From: Streptomyces sp. R21
Lineage (GTDB): Bacteria; Actinomycetota; Actinomycetes; Streptomycetales; Streptomycetaceae
DNA: 64,000 bases
Direction of reading: 5' to 3'
Assembly (NCBI RefSeq): GCF_041051975.1
Contig: NZ_CP163435.1
Location: 3,038,001 to 3,102,000 of the forward strand
The notes under the pieces: model-generated
Databases searched by the model: none
Told to the model about the DNA's origin: nothing
Seen by the model: the letters and a program-made list of their open reading frames with translations, nothing else
Shown: positions 1 to 8,697 of the stretch, piece by piece
Numbering within the stretch: the stretch's first letter is position 1
Layout of the letters: each line of letters starts with the position of its first letter
Made by a program: the position numbers and the translations under genes

Positions 1-1154
1 CGTTCCGCGGCCACCCACCGGCCGATGCGCACCTGCCCTTCCAGCGCGTCGTGCCGCATGGTGCGGGCGGGCAGGTCACGGGCGCCGGACGGGTGGGTCC
101 AGGCCGCACCGCCGCCCCGCAGCACGGTGTCGGTGAAGGAGGGAAGCCGGCTCGTGTCGCGCGTCGCGAGGGTCCATGCGTGCCGGACGCGGGCGCAGTC
201 CACGTCGTTCATACGGCCGGTAAGCACCTCGGCGGTGAGCAGTTCGGCCGCCTGGTGCTGCCCGGCCTCGCGGAGCTGGGGCCACTGGGCGGGCGGCAGG
301 GCGGCGGCGGACGGCTCGCGCGGGCCCTCCTTCGCCCGGCTGCGGGCGGCGAGCCACTCCTTGCCGAGCGTCCGCCAGCCGCCCATCCGGGCGAACGGCC
401 ACAGCACCAGCAGCGTGATGGCCGTGTACAGCAGGTCCGTCAGCAGTTGCGACTCGAAGACCTCGTAGCCGCCGGTGATCAGGACGATGAGGGAGAACAG
501 CGGCGCGACGACGGGCAGGGCGTCCCAGCCGACGCCGGGGAAGGCGTTCGGGAAGACGAAACTCAGCGTGATCAGTGCGCCCGCGGCGGCGAACAGCGCA
601 CGCGCGGGCTGCTCCCGCCGGGTGACGAAGTGGCGTACGACGTCCGGCCAGCTGCCCAGCCGCCCGACGCCGTAGACGAGCAGGCCGAAGAACACGCCGT
701 CGTAGACGACACCGGCCTCCCGCCCCTCCATGCCCTTGGGGGAGGTGGTGCCGGCCCACCACCAGTCGTCCGGCGTGAACAGCCTCAGAAGGGCCCACTG
801 GTACGGCACGCCGCCGTGCCGCCACGCGGACCAGAGGAGCAGCGCGACCACCAGCGGGATCACCAGGCCGATGATCGTGACCGGGGAGAGCCGTACCGCC
901 GCCTTCACCGACCGTGGCGTGCGGTAGCCGTACCGCCAGATCCCTGGCCCGGCGGCCGGCCGCGGCTCGTTCAGCCACTCCACGACGCTCGGCCGGTGCG
1001 CGGGCGCCTGTTCGGGTACGGCGGGTGGCGGCCCCGCAGGCTTGGCGGGCATCGCGGGCATGCCCGGCATCAACATCGGCGGCGGGGGCCCCGCAGGCCG
1101 CGGCACAGGATTCGCATGCGTACCCCGCGCGTCCTGCGTCCCGTCGCCGTTCAT
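1..1154 (-). CDS. Multi-spanning membrane protein, partial (runs off left edge)
   Basis: The frame stays open from an ATG at 1154 to the window edge, about 384 codons without a stop, so the C-terminus is missing. A purine-rich GGGGG/AGGG stretch precedes the ATG. The first 60 residues are Pro/Met/Ala-rich and probably cytoplasmic. Four or five hydrophobic segments follow (around residues 90-112, 150-170, 185-205 and 215-255). After them comes a charged, soluble region (residues 270-384). I do not recognise a catalytic motif. Long Streptomyces proteins with this layout are sometimes annotated as ATP/GTP-binding, and a nucleotide-binding domain could lie in the missing part. It is divergent from gabT. 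Confidence 0.7.
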   Translation of the reverse strand, partial: MNGDGTQDARGTHANPVPRPAGPPPPMLMPGMPAMPAKPAGPPPAVPEQAPAHRPSVVEWLNEPRPAAGPGIWRYGYRTPRSVKAAVRLSPVTIIGLVIPLVVALLLWSAWRHGGVPYQWALLRLFTPDDWWWAGTTSPKGMEGREAGVVYDGVFFGLLVYGVGRLGSWPDVVRHFVTRREQPARALFAAAGALITLSFVFPNAFPGVGWDALPVVAPLFSLIVLITGGYEVFESQLLTDLLYTAITLLVLWPFARMGGWRTLGKEWLAARSRAKEGPREPSAAALPPAQWPQLREAGQHQAAELLTAEVLTGRMNDVDCARVRHAWTLATRDTSRLPSFTDTVLRGGGAAWTHPSGARDLPARTMRHDALEGQVRIGRWVAAE

Positions 1155-1481
1155 CGCCCTGCCCCCTGACCAGCCGCTGCGTACACCGTCCGCGAGTCAA
1201 TCTAACGCCCCCGCAAGGGGAGTTCACCGCTTACGCGGCCGGGCCCGCACCGAGCGGTGGACACTCCTCTGTGTCCGCGACCTGTCCGCGACCCGCCCCG
1301 CGACCTGTCCACGACGGACAAGCCGGATCACCGACAACGCCCACATGGAGCATGCCGACCCTCCGCTCCCCGCCCTAGCCTGCGAGAAAAGAAGGCAAGC
1401 GTCCGAAAACACCCCCGCCCGGAACACACCCCGTTCGCCGGGAGCCGTCCGGTTCGCAAGATCATCATCAGGGAGCCCCTC
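1155..1481. other. Intergenic region between divergent genes
   Basis: This 327-base stretch separates the divergent membrane-protein gene and gabT and must hold both promoters. The gabT frame stays open upstream to about 1257 but lacks a ribosome site there. A TAGCCT at about 1376 is a possible -10 for gabT, without a convincing -35. I see no gene or strong hairpin. Confidence 0.4.
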
Positions 1482-2816
1482 ATGACCGCACTTCCGCAGG
1501 AGCGCCGCGTCGTCACCGCCATCCCCGGCCCGAAGTCGCAGGAACTGCAGGCCCGCCGTACCGCCGCGGTCGCGGCCGGTGTGGGCTCGGTGCTGCCGGT
1601 CTTCACCGCGCGCGCGGGCGGCGGAATCATCGAGGACGTCGACGGCAACCGTCTCATCGACTTCGGCTCCGGCATCGCCGTGACGTCGGTCGGCGCCTCC
1701 GCCGAGGCCGTCGTCCGCCGCGCGAGCGCCCAGCTCCAGGACTTCACCCACACCTGTTTCATGGTCACGCCGTACGAGGGCTACGTCGCCGTCGCCGAGG
1801 CGCTGGCCGAGCTGACGCCGGGCGACCACCCCAAGAAGTCGGCCCTGTTCAACAGCGGTGCCGAGGCCGTCGAGAACGCCGTCAAGATCGCCCGCGCGTA
1901 CACCAAGCGCCAGGCCGTCGTCGTATTCGACCACGGCTACCACGGCCGTACGAACCTCACGATGGCGCTGACCGCGAAGAACATGCCGTACAAGAACGGC
2001 TTCGGCCCGTTCGCGCCGGAGGTCTACCGCGTGCCGGTGGCGTACGGCTACCGCTGGCTGACCGGCCCCGAGAACGCCGGCGCCGAGGCCTCCGCCCAGG
2101 CGATCGACATGATCAACAAGCAGATCGGCGCCGACAACGTCGCCGCGATCATCATCGAGCCGGTGCTCGGCGAGGGCGGCTTCATCGAGCCCGCGAAGGG
2201 CTTCCTGCCGGCCATCAGCAAGTTCGCCAAGGACAACGGCATCGTCTTCGTCGCGGACGAGATCCAGTCCGGCTTCTGCCGCACCGGCCAGTGGTTCGCG
2301 TGCGAGGACGAGGGCATCGTCCCGGACCTGATCACCACCGCCAAGGGCATCGCGGGCGGTCTGCCGCTGGCCGCCGTCACCGGCCGCGCCGAGATCATGG
2401 ACGCCGCGCACGCGGGCGGCCTGGGCGGCACCTACGGCGGCAACCCGGTGGCCTGCGCCGGTGCGCTCGGCTCGATCGAGACGATGAAGGAGCTCGACCT
2501 CAACGCGAAGGCGAAGGCGATCGAGGCGACGATGAAGTCCCGTCTGACCGCCATGCAGGACAAGTTCGACATCATCGGCGACGTCCGCGGCCGCGGCGCC
2601 ATGATCGCCATCGAGCTGGTGAAGGACCGCGACACCAAGGAGCCGAACGCCGAGGCGACCGCCGCGCTCGCCAAGGCGTGCCACCAGGAGGGCCTGCTGG
2701 TGCTGACGTGCGGCACGTACGGCAACGTCCTCCGCTTCCTGCCGCCGCTGGTCATCGGCGAGGACCTGCTGAACGAAGGTCTCGACATCATCGAGCAGGC
2801 CTTCGCCCGTATCTGA
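1482..2816 (+). CDS. gabT: 4-aminobutyrate aminotransferase (GabT)
   Basis: This is a 444-residue class III PLP aminotransferase that moves the amino group of GABA to 2-oxoglutarate, giving succinate semialdehyde in the cytoplasm. The PLP lysine lies in ITTAKGIAGGLP (about residue 285). The cofactor-binding segment FNSGAEAVENAVKIAR is near residue 125, the aspartate of ADEIQSG near 255, and the GGTYGGNPVACA motif near 310. Length matches the family. The ATG at 1482 is chosen for its GGGAG ribosome site 8 bases upstream, although the frame extends further. It would be the last transamination step of the polyamine/GABA route whose other genes lie at 6-13 kb and 24-28 kb. Succinate semialdehyde dehydrogenase is not visible here. 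Confidence 0.95.
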   Translation: MTALPQERRVVTAIPGPKSQELQARRTAAVAAGVGSVLPVFTARAGGGIIEDVDGNRLIDFGSGIAVTSVGASAEAVVRRASAQLQDFTHTCFMVTPYEGYVAVAEALAELTPGDHPKKSALFNSGAEAVENAVKIARAYTKRQAVVVFDHGYHGRTNLTMALTAKNMPYKNGFGPFAPEVYRVPVAYGYRWLTGPENAGAEASAQAIDMINKQIGADNVAAIIIEPVLGEGGFIEPAKGFLPAISKFAKDNGIVFVADEIQSGFCRTGQWFACEDEGIVPDLITTAKGIAGGLPLAAVTGRAEIMDAAHAGGLGGTYGGNPVACAGALGSIETMKELDLNAKAKAIEATMKSRLTAMQDKFDIIGDVRGRGAMIAIELVKDRDTKEPNAEATAALAKACHQEGLLVLTCGTYGNVLRFLPPLVIGEDLLNEGLDIIEQAFARI

Positions 2817-2986
2817 TGTCCCATGCGCCCCGAGGCCGGATTCCGCTTCACTCGTGTGGGTGAATGCGGGCCCATCCGGTGCCGGGGCGACAAGGGTCGG
2901 AGCGTGTGAAGAAGGTGTGCGAGGTGCATGACGGGACGCGATTCCGCCTGTCGGACCGGCACCCCCTGCCGTAGGTTCTTACGCAG

Positions 2987-3850
2987 ATGAGAGATACACC
3001 CCGCCCACAGGGGACTGTGGGTGACACCAGGTCGGGGCCTCCCCAGCTTCGCCTTGGTCGTGCCCTCGCGCACACACTCGGAGCCTCTGGCTCCGGATCT
3101 CCTCACCGATCGGACAGTCGCCCGCCCCAAACCCCCCGGGGCGTGCGACAACCCGATCCGGACGGCCGCCTCGGAACTACCCCCCCTGTTCCGGGGCGGC
3201 CGACCTTCTCCCTCGGACCTTTCGGATTCGCCGGACTCTTCGGTCTTCCGGCCGTCCTCTTCGCGCTCATCACCTGGCAGGTCGCCGTCGGCGGCCCGCT
3301 CGCGCGCGCGGACGAGCGCTTCAGCAACGCGGTCGTGAAGCCCGAGCGGATCTACGGATTCCTCTCCGACTTCGGCAACAGCACGGTCGCCGTTCCCGTC
3401 CTCGTCGTCGTCCTCGTCCACGTCGCGTGGCGCGCCCGACGGGCCGGAGTGCCGCGCTGGTGGCGAGAACCGGCCATCGCAGCCGCGGCCATGGCCGCCG
3501 TACCGGCGATGGTCGTCCCCCTGAAGGAACTGATCGCCCGGCCGGGCCCACCGCTCATGGGCCCGGGCACGGGCTTCTATCCCTCCGGCCACACGGCCAC
3601 CGCCGCCATCGCCTACGGTGCCGCGACCCTGCTCCTCCTCCCCTGGCTCAGCAGCCGCCTCATGCGCCGCGCGCTCGTCGCGGCCTGCGTCGCCGTCAAC
3701 CTCGCGGTCCCCTTCGGTCTGGTCCGCCGCGGCTATCACTGGCCGCTGGACGTGGCGGGAAGCTGGTGCCTGTGCACGATGCTGCTGACGGGACTCGCGA
3801 TGTTCCTCGGCCGCGGCGAACGCACAGCCCGCGAACCTCGGCCGAAGTAA
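2987..3850 (+). CDS. PAP2-family membrane phosphatase
   Basis: The 287-residue product has the three PAP2 signature blocks in its second half: KELIARPGPP (K-x6-RP), FYPSGHTATAA (PSGH), and RRGYHWPLDVAGSW (R-x5-H-x3-D). Several transmembrane helices separate them, so it is probably a lipid phosphate or undecaprenyl-diphosphate phosphatase with an extracytoplasmic active site. The first 75 residues are Pro/Arg-rich and unlike the family. A GTG at 3143 would remove them. The ATG at 2987 has no ribosome site, but a TAGGTT (2972-2977) sits 9 bases before it, so near-leaderless translation is possible. It converges on the chitinase gene with a 9-base gap. Confidence 0.85.
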   Translation: MRDTPRPQGTVGDTRSGPPQLRLGRALAHTLGASGSGSPHRSDSRPPQTPRGVRQPDPDGRLGTTPPVPGRPTFSLGPFGFAGLFGLPAVLFALITWQVAVGGPLARADERFSNAVVKPERIYGFLSDFGNSTVAVPVLVVVLVHVAWRARRAGVPRWWREPAIAAAAMAAVPAMVVPLKELIARPGPPLMGPGTGFYPSGHTATAAIAYGAATLLLLPWLSSRLMRRALVAACVAVNLAVPFGLVRRGYHWPLDVAGSWCLCTMLLTGLAMFLGRGERTAREPRPK

Positions 3851-3859
3851 CCGCCGGGC

Positions 3860-5674
3860 TCAGCCGAAGTAGCCGTCGAAATTCTTCGAGAACTCCCCGT
3901 TCGCGAAGCGGTCCCAGTTGACCGACCAGGTCATCAGGCCGCGCAGGGCGGGCCAGGTGCCGTGGGTGGCGTACGAGCCGCAGTTGGTCTTCTTCGTCAG
4001 GCAGTCCAGGGCCTTGATCACCTCGGCCGGTGGGACATAGCCGTTGCCCGCGTTCGTCGATGCGGGCATGCCGATCGCGATCTGGTCCGGGCGCAGCGGG
4101 GGAAAGACGTTGTTCGCGTCGCCCGCGACCGGGAAGCCGGTCAGGAGCATGTCGGTCATGGCGATGTGGAAGTCGGCGCCGCCCATGGAGTGGTACTGGT
4201 TGTCGAGGCCCATGATCGAGCCGGAGTTGTAGTCCTGGACGTGCAGCAGCGTCAGGTCGTCGCGCAGGGCGTAGATCACCGGGAGGTACGCTCCCGCGCG
4301 CGGGTCCTGGCCGCCCCACTTGCCCGTGCCGTAGTACTGGTAGCCGAGTTGGACGAAGAAGGTCTCCGGCGCCATCGTCAGCACGAACTTCGAGCCGTAC
4401 TTGGCCTTCAGGGTCTTCAGGGCCGAGATCAGGTTGACGATCACCGGTGTGGTCGGGCTCTTGAAGTTGGTGTCACTCGCGTCGAGGGAGAGCGAGTGGC
4501 CCTCGAAGTCGATGTCCAGTCCGTCGAGGCCGTAGCTGTCGATGATCTTCGAGACCGAGGAGACGAAGGTGTCGCGGGCGGCCGTCGTCGTCAGCTGGAC
4601 CTGGCCGTTCTGGCCGCCGATGGAGATCAGCACCTTCTTGCCGGCCGCCTGCTTGGCCTTGATGGCCGCCTTGAAGTCGGCGTCGCTCTCGACGGTCGGG
4701 CATTCGGTGACCGGGCAGCGGGTGAAGCGGATGTCGCCGGAGGTGGTGGAGGTGGGTTCGCCGAAGGCCAGGTCGATGACGTCCCAGCTGTCGGGGACGT
4801 CGGCCATCCGCGTGTAGCCGGCGCCGTTCGCGAAGCTCGCGTGGAGGTAGCCGACCAGGGCGTGGGTGGGGAGGTCGGTGGTGCCGCTCGATCCGGCCGA
4901 GGTCGTCGCGGTCACCGCCGCCGACTTGGCCGACTCCCCCGCGTCGTTCACCGCGGCGACCTGGAAGCTGTACGCGGTGGAGGGCGCGAGGCCGGTCACG
5001 GTGGCCGAAGTGCCGGTCGCCGTCTGGACTTTCGCCCCGTCACGGTAGATCGCGTAACCGGTCGCGCCGGAGACCGCGGACCAGGACAGGGGGACGCTGC
5101 CGGCCGTGGCGGTGCCGGCCTTGAGGCCGGTGGGCGCGGCGGGCGGCTGACCGGCGTCGGCGCCGGGGCCGGTCAGCGAGACGTCATCGGCGTAGTAGGC
5201 CCCGGTGCCGTACCAGCCGTGGGTGTAGATCGTGATCCTGGTGGTGGACGCGCCGGTGCGGAAGGTGGTGGTGAGCTGCTGCCAGTCGGGGGCGGACTGG
5301 GTCCAGGTGGAGACGTCGGTGGTGCCGGTGCCGCTCGCGCCGAGATAGACGTAGCTGCCCCGGACGTATCCGGCGAGGGTGTACTGGGAGTCGGGTTTGA
5401 CGGTCACCGTCTGCGCGCACTGGGCGTTGTCGCTGCCGGCCGGGGTTGCCTTCAGCGCGGAACCGCCACTGCGCACAGGTGAGTCGACTGTCGTTCCACT
5501 GCCCGCCGTACAGGTCCAGCCGTCGAGGCCGGACTCGAATCCGCCGTTTCGGGCGAGGTCCGCGTCGGCCGCACGGGCGGCCGACGAGAGCGCGGTCATG
5601 CCGGGCAGGGCCAGTACGACGGCCGTGCACACGGCGAGAAGTCTGCGACGAGCGAGAGGTCTGGTGCGATCCAC
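3860..5674 (-). CDS. Secreted family 18 chitinase with CBM and FnIII modules
   Basis: The 604-residue protein starts with an Arg-rich signal peptide ending near AARA (residue 35). A beta-sandwich carbohydrate-binding module follows (about 38-175). Next comes one fibronectin type III domain (180-262), and then the GH18 catalytic barrel (275-604). The catalytic motif DGLDIDFEG, with the DxxDxDxE acids, is near residue 390, and the SIGG strand is near 350. It would cleave beta-1,4 GlcNAc linkages of chitin outside the cell. The CBM-FnIII-GH18 order is common in streptomycete chitinases and matches what I remember of one S. coelicolor chitinase. The promoter carries a DasR-type box (separate entry), which fits induction by chitin and repression by DasR. 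Confidence 0.93.
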   Translation of the reverse strand: MDRTRPLARRRLLAVCTAVVLALPGMTALSSAARAADADLARNGGFESGLDGWTCTAGSGTTVDSPVRSGGSALKATPAGSDNAQCAQTVTVKPDSQYTLAGYVRGSYVYLGASGTGTTDVSTWTQSAPDWQQLTTTFRTGASTTRITIYTHGWYGTGAYYADDVSLTGPGADAGQPPAAPTGLKAGTATAGSVPLSWSAVSGATGYAIYRDGAKVQTATGTSATVTGLAPSTAYSFQVAAVNDAGESAKSAAVTATTSAGSSGTTDLPTHALVGYLHASFANGAGYTRMADVPDSWDVIDLAFGEPTSTTSGDIRFTRCPVTECPTVESDADFKAAIKAKQAAGKKVLISIGGQNGQVQLTTTAARDTFVSSVSKIIDSYGLDGLDIDFEGHSLSLDASDTNFKSPTTPVIVNLISALKTLKAKYGSKFVLTMAPETFFVQLGYQYYGTGKWGGQDPRAGAYLPVIYALRDDLTLLHVQDYNSGSIMGLDNQYHSMGGADFHIAMTDMLLTGFPVAGDANNVFPPLRPDQIAIGMPASTNAGNGYVPPAEVIKALDCLTKKTNCGSYATHGTWPALRGLMTWSVNWDRFANGEFSKNFDGYFG

Positions 5675-5719
5675 AACTGCCTCCGGGCATGGGGGAATTC
5701 AGGAGGGTGGAGCGCGCCC

Positions 5720-5748
5720 AATTTGGTCCAGACCAATTCACTTGTCAA
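5720..5748 (-). promoter_or_regulatory. Chitinase promoter with DasR-type (dre) operator
   Basis: Reading the minus strand, a TTGACA -35 element (plus positions 5743-5748) is followed by the palindrome TTGGTCTGGACCAA (5723-5736), which fills the spacer and overlaps the expected -10. The core TGGTC-n2-GACCA matches the GntR-family DasR box known from streptomycete chi genes. Binding there would block RNA polymerase directly. Confidence 0.75.
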
Positions 5749-5760
5749 GACCTCTGCCGG

Positions 5761-6213
5761 TTACCGGTCCTCGTCTATGGCGAGCCCAGCGGCCGCCTCG
5801 TGCATGGCCAGTTCCAGCAGCGCCGGGTCGGTGAGCGTGCCCGAACCGTCCGGTGGGACGAGCCAGCGGACACCGCCGGTCGACCGGCCGGGGTAGGGCA
5901 CCACGATCCACGTACCGCGGCCCGCAGTGCGCACCCCCGTGCCGAGCCACCGGGCCGCGGTGCCCGCGGGAACGAAGAAGCCCATCCGTGCGTCTCCGAA
6001 GTCGACGAGCACCGGACCGGGCTGGTCGATCACGCGGGTCAGTACGTCGAGCGTCGGGTAACCGAGCTCGCCCGGCAGGATGAGCACGTCCCAGAGTTTG
6101 CCCGCCGGAAGCAGCGCGACCCCGAGGGGATTGCGCTCCCATTCCCACCGGCAGGCCTCGGGATCCGGAGCCACGGATGCCAGCCACTCGACCGCGGTCT
6201 TGGCCCCTGTCAT
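5761..6213 (-). CDS. Conserved hypothetical protein, 150 aa
   Basis: I cannot name this cytoplasmic protein. It is rich in Trp, Pro and Gly, has no signal peptide or membrane segment, and has hydrophobic strands such as DVLILPGELGY and GTWIVVPYPG that suggest a compact alpha/beta fold. The composition is reminiscent of the N-terminal part of actinobacterial primase/polymerase-like proteins, but no catalytic acids stand out. The ATG at 6213 has an excellent GGGAGG ribosome site. That site lies inside a long inverted repeat in the leader (next entry). It lies between the chitinase and the polyamine operon, all on the same strand. Confidence 0.75.
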   Translation of the reverse strand: MTGAKTAVEWLASVAPDPEACRWEWERNPLGVALLPAGKLWDVLILPGELGYPTLDVLTRVIDQPGPVLVDFGDARMGFFVPAGTAARWLGTGVRTAGRGTWIVVPYPGRSTGGVRWLVPPDGSGTLTDPALLELAMHEAAAGLAIDEDR

Positions 6214-6216
6214 GAC

Positions 6217-6274
6217 GGAACCTCCCTCTTTCTCGTGTGGACGCGAGTCGCGTCACAGGAGAGAGGGAGGTTCC
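6217..6274 (-). promoter_or_regulatory. Leader hairpin that buries a ribosome-binding site
   Basis: Thirteen bases at 6217-6229 are perfectly complementary to 6262-6274, and further pairing is possible inward. The arm nearest the gene at 5761-6213 contains its AGAGGGAGG ribosome site, ending 3 bases before the ATG. In RNA from the minus strand the ribosome site would be paired. It may be a translational switch for that gene, a terminator for the upstream polyamine operon, or both. Confidence 0.6.
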
Positions 6275-6394
6275 CGGCCGAGCATTACGCGGGTTTCCCC
6301 TACCAGTTGGTAGTGAACCGGGTCACAGCGGTTGAGCAGGGCGTACGCCGCACGATCAAGAATGCTTCCGTGCGCCCGCACGCCCCGCCGGACG

Positions 6395-7813
6395 TCAACT
6401 GTCGAAGCCCAGCCCCAGCTTGTCCATGGTCTTCAGCCACAGGTTGCGGCGTCCGCCGTGCGCGTCGGCGCGGGCCAGCGACCACTTGGTGAGGGCGATG
6501 CCCGTCCAGGCGAAGGGCTCGGGCGGGAACGGCAGCGGCTTCTTGCGGACCATTTCGAGCGATGTGCGCTCGGTGGTCTGACCCGACAGCAGGTCCAGCA
6601 TCACGTCCGCACCGAACCGGGTCGCGCCCACACCCAGGCCCGTGTACCCGGCCGCGTACGCGACCCTGCCCTGGTGCGCCGTACCGAAGAAGGCCGAGAA
6701 GCGCGAGCAGGTGTCGATCGCGCCGCCCCAGGCGTGTGTGAACCGAACGCCCTCCAGCTGCGGGAAGCAGGTGAAGAAGTGCCCGGCGAGCTTCGCGTAC
6801 GTCTCCGGCCGGTCGTCGTACTCGGCGCGCACCCGGCCGCCGTACGGGTAGATCGCGTCGTAACCGCCCCACAGGATGCGGTTGTCGGCGGAGAGCCGGA
6901 AGTAGTGGAACTGGTTGGCGCTGTCGCCAAGGCCCTGACGGTTCTTCCAGCCGATGGAGGCGAGCTGGTCGGCGGTCAGCGGTTCGGTCATCAGCGCGTA
7001 GTCGTAGACCGGGACGGTGTACGACCGCACGCGCTTGACCAGGTTCGGGAAGATGTTCGTGCCGAGCGCGACCCTGCGGGCGCGGACCGAGCCGTACGGA
7101 GTCCGTACGGCCATGCCCGCGCCGTGGGCCTTCAGGTCGAGCGCGGGGGTGTTCTCGTACACACGCACCCCGAGCTGCATACAGGCGCGCTTGAGGCCCC
7201 AGGCGAGCTTCGCGGGGTGGAGCATGGCGACGCCGCGGCGGTCGTGCAGACCGGCCAGGAAGGTCGGTGAGTCGACCTGTTCCCGCACGGCGTCGGCGTC
7301 CAGGAACTCGGTGCCGTCCGCGAGGCCCGCCCGCTCCATCTCCTCGTACCAGTCGCGCAGTTCGGCCGCCTGGTGCGGTTCGGTGGCGACGTCGATCTCG
7401 CCGGTGCGCTCGAAGTCGCAGTCGAGGGAGTAGCGGGCGACCGCCGCCTCGATCTCGTCGAGGTTGCGGGCGCCCAGCTCCTCCAGCTTCCTGATCTCGT
7501 CCGGCCAGCGGGTGAGCCCGTTGGCCAGACCGTGCGTGAGGGAGGCGGCGCAGAATCCGCCGTTGCGGCCGGAGGCGGCCCAGCCCACCTCGCGGCCCTC
7601 CACCAGCACCACGTCCCGCTGGGGGTCGCGCTCCTTGGCGATCAGCGCGCTCCACAGTCCGCTGTAGCCACCGCCGACGACGAGCAGGTCGCAGGTCTCG
7701 GCGCCGGTGAGGGCGGGCTCGGGGTGGGGCTTGCCGGGGTCGTCCAGCCAGTACGGAACCGGCTGGGCTTCGGAGAGAGACGTGGTCCAACGGGTCATGG
7801 CGCCTCGGGCCAT
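6395..7813 (-). CDS. FAD-dependent amine oxidoreductase (PuuB-like)
   Basis: The 472-residue protein belongs to the DAO/glycine-oxidase superfamily. A Rossmann dinucleotide motif, DLLVVGGGYSGLWSA, lies near residues 42-56, the second FAD strand ends in VLVEGREVGWAASGRNGG, and a C-terminal GYTGLGVGATRFGAD loop completes the cofactor site. The family includes gamma-glutamylputrescine oxidase, which turns gamma-glutamylputrescine into the aldehyde that the adjacent dehydrogenase would oxidise. It is the last gene of the polyamine operon, 83 bases after potC. The ATG at 7813 follows a GGGAG site; a second in-frame ATG is five codons later. Substrate is inferred from the neighbours. D-amino-acid or sarcosine-type substrates are alternatives. 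Confidence 0.85.
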   Translation of the reverse strand: MARGAMTRWTTSLSEAQPVPYWLDDPGKPHPEPALTGAETCDLLVVGGGYSGLWSALIAKERDPQRDVVLVEGREVGWAASGRNGGFCAASLTHGLANGLTRWPDEIRKLEELGARNLDEIEAAVARYSLDCDFERTGEIDVATEPHQAAELRDWYEEMERAGLADGTEFLDADAVREQVDSPTFLAGLHDRRGVAMLHPAKLAWGLKRACMQLGVRVYENTPALDLKAHGAGMAVRTPYGSVRARRVALGTNIFPNLVKRVRSYTVPVYDYALMTEPLTADQLASIGWKNRQGLGDSANQFHYFRLSADNRILWGGYDAIYPYGGRVRAEYDDRPETYAKLAGHFFTCFPQLEGVRFTHAWGGAIDTCSRFSAFFGTAHQGRVAYAAGYTGLGVGATRFGADVMLDLLSGQTTERTSLEMVRKKPLPFPPEPFAWTGIALTKWSLARADAHGGRRNLWLKTMDKLGLGFDS

Positions 7814-7876
7814 GATTTCAACTCCCTACAGGATTTCTGCGGTGACGCCTATTGCTGTTGAGCCTTGCATTTTCTG

Positions 7877-7924
7877 CCTGCTACGGCTTTTACCTGCTAC
7901 GCCTTTTGCCTGCTACGGCGATTT
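7877..7924. repeat. Three 16-bp tandem repeats across the potC stop codon
   Basis: Three adjacent 16-base units start CCTGCTACG (7877, 7893, 7909) and differ at a few positions. The middle unit carries the TAG stop of potC (7897-7899), so the array is a duplication of the gene's own 3' end. Because 16 is not a multiple of three, gain or loss of a unit would change the reading frame near the C-terminus. Confidence 0.85.
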
Positions 7925-8697
7925 CCGATGACCATGGCGAACAGGACGAACAGTACGGCGACCAGGAACATGGCCGTACCGATGACATTGATCTGAACGG
8001 GTGTTCCGCGCTGAGCCGAGCCCCAGACGAACATGGGGAAGGTGACGGTCGAGCCCGCGTTGAAATTGGTGATGATGAAATCGTCGAAGGAGAGCGCGAA
8101 GGCGAGCAGCGCGCCCGCGGCGATTCCCGGGGCCGCGATGGGCAGGGTGACGCGCAGGAAGGTCTGCACCGGTCCGGCGTACAGGTCCTGCGCCGCCTGC
8201 TCCAGGCGCGGGTCCATCGACATCACGCGCGCCTTGACCGCGGTGACGACGAAGCTGAGGCAGAACATGATGTGGGCGATCAGGATCGTCCAGAAGCCCA
8301 GCTGCGCGCCCAGGTTGAGGAAGAGGGTGAGCAGCGAGGCTGCCATGACGACCTCGGGCATCGCCATCGGCAGGAAGATCAGCGAGTTCACGGCGCCGCG
8401 CGCGCGGAAGCGGTAGCGGACCAGCGCGAAGGCGATCATCGTGCCGAGGATGGTGGCGCCGATCGTCGCCCAGACGGCGATCTGCAGGCTGAGCGAGAGC
8501 GAACCGCACATGTCGGCGACGCCGCACGGGTCGCGCCAGGCGCCCGTGGAGAAGTTCTGCCACTCGTAGTTGAAGCGCCCCTTCGGCTTGTTGAAGGAGA
8601 ACACCGTGACGACGACGTTGGGCAGCAGCAGATATCCGAGCGTCCCCAGTCCCGCGATGACGACGAAATGACGCTTGAGCCAGTTGACGAAGGCCAT
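7897..8697 (-). CDS. potC: Polyamine ABC transporter permease PotC-like
   Basis: The 266-residue protein has about six transmembrane helices and the EAA-type loop contacting the ATPase (LEQAAQDLYAGPVQTFLRVTLPIAAPGI, about residues 165-192). The helix DDFIITNF in the second half is typical of PotC. It would pair with PotB to form the membrane channel for spermidine or putrescine. Its ATG directly abuts the potB stop (no gap), indicating translational coupling. The 3' end lies in a small tandem repeat, so the last few residues (RRSRQKA) may vary among relatives. Confidence 0.9.
   Translation of the reverse strand: MAFVNWLKRHFVVIAGLGTLGYLLLPNVVVTVFSFNKPKGRFNYEWQNFSTGAWRDPCGVADMCGSLSLSLQIAVWATIGATILGTMIAFALVRYRFRARGAVNSLIFLPMAMPEVVMAASLLTLFLNLGAQLGFWTILIAHIMFCLSFVVTAVKARVMSMDPRLEQAAQDLYAGPVQTFLRVTLPIAAPGIAAGALLAFALSFDDFIITNFNAGSTVTFPMFVWGSAQRGTPVQINVIGTAMFLVAVLFVLFAMVIGNRRSRQKA

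Noticed and set aside
1257..1481. Longer N-terminus for gabT
   Set aside because: The added 75 residues are Arg/Pro-rich and unlike aminotransferases, and the ATG at 1482 has a strong ribosome site.
1224..2684. 486-codon minus-strand frame opposite gabT
   Set aside because: Repetitive Arg/Asp/Gly/Val composition and no motif. gabT on the plus strand is certain.
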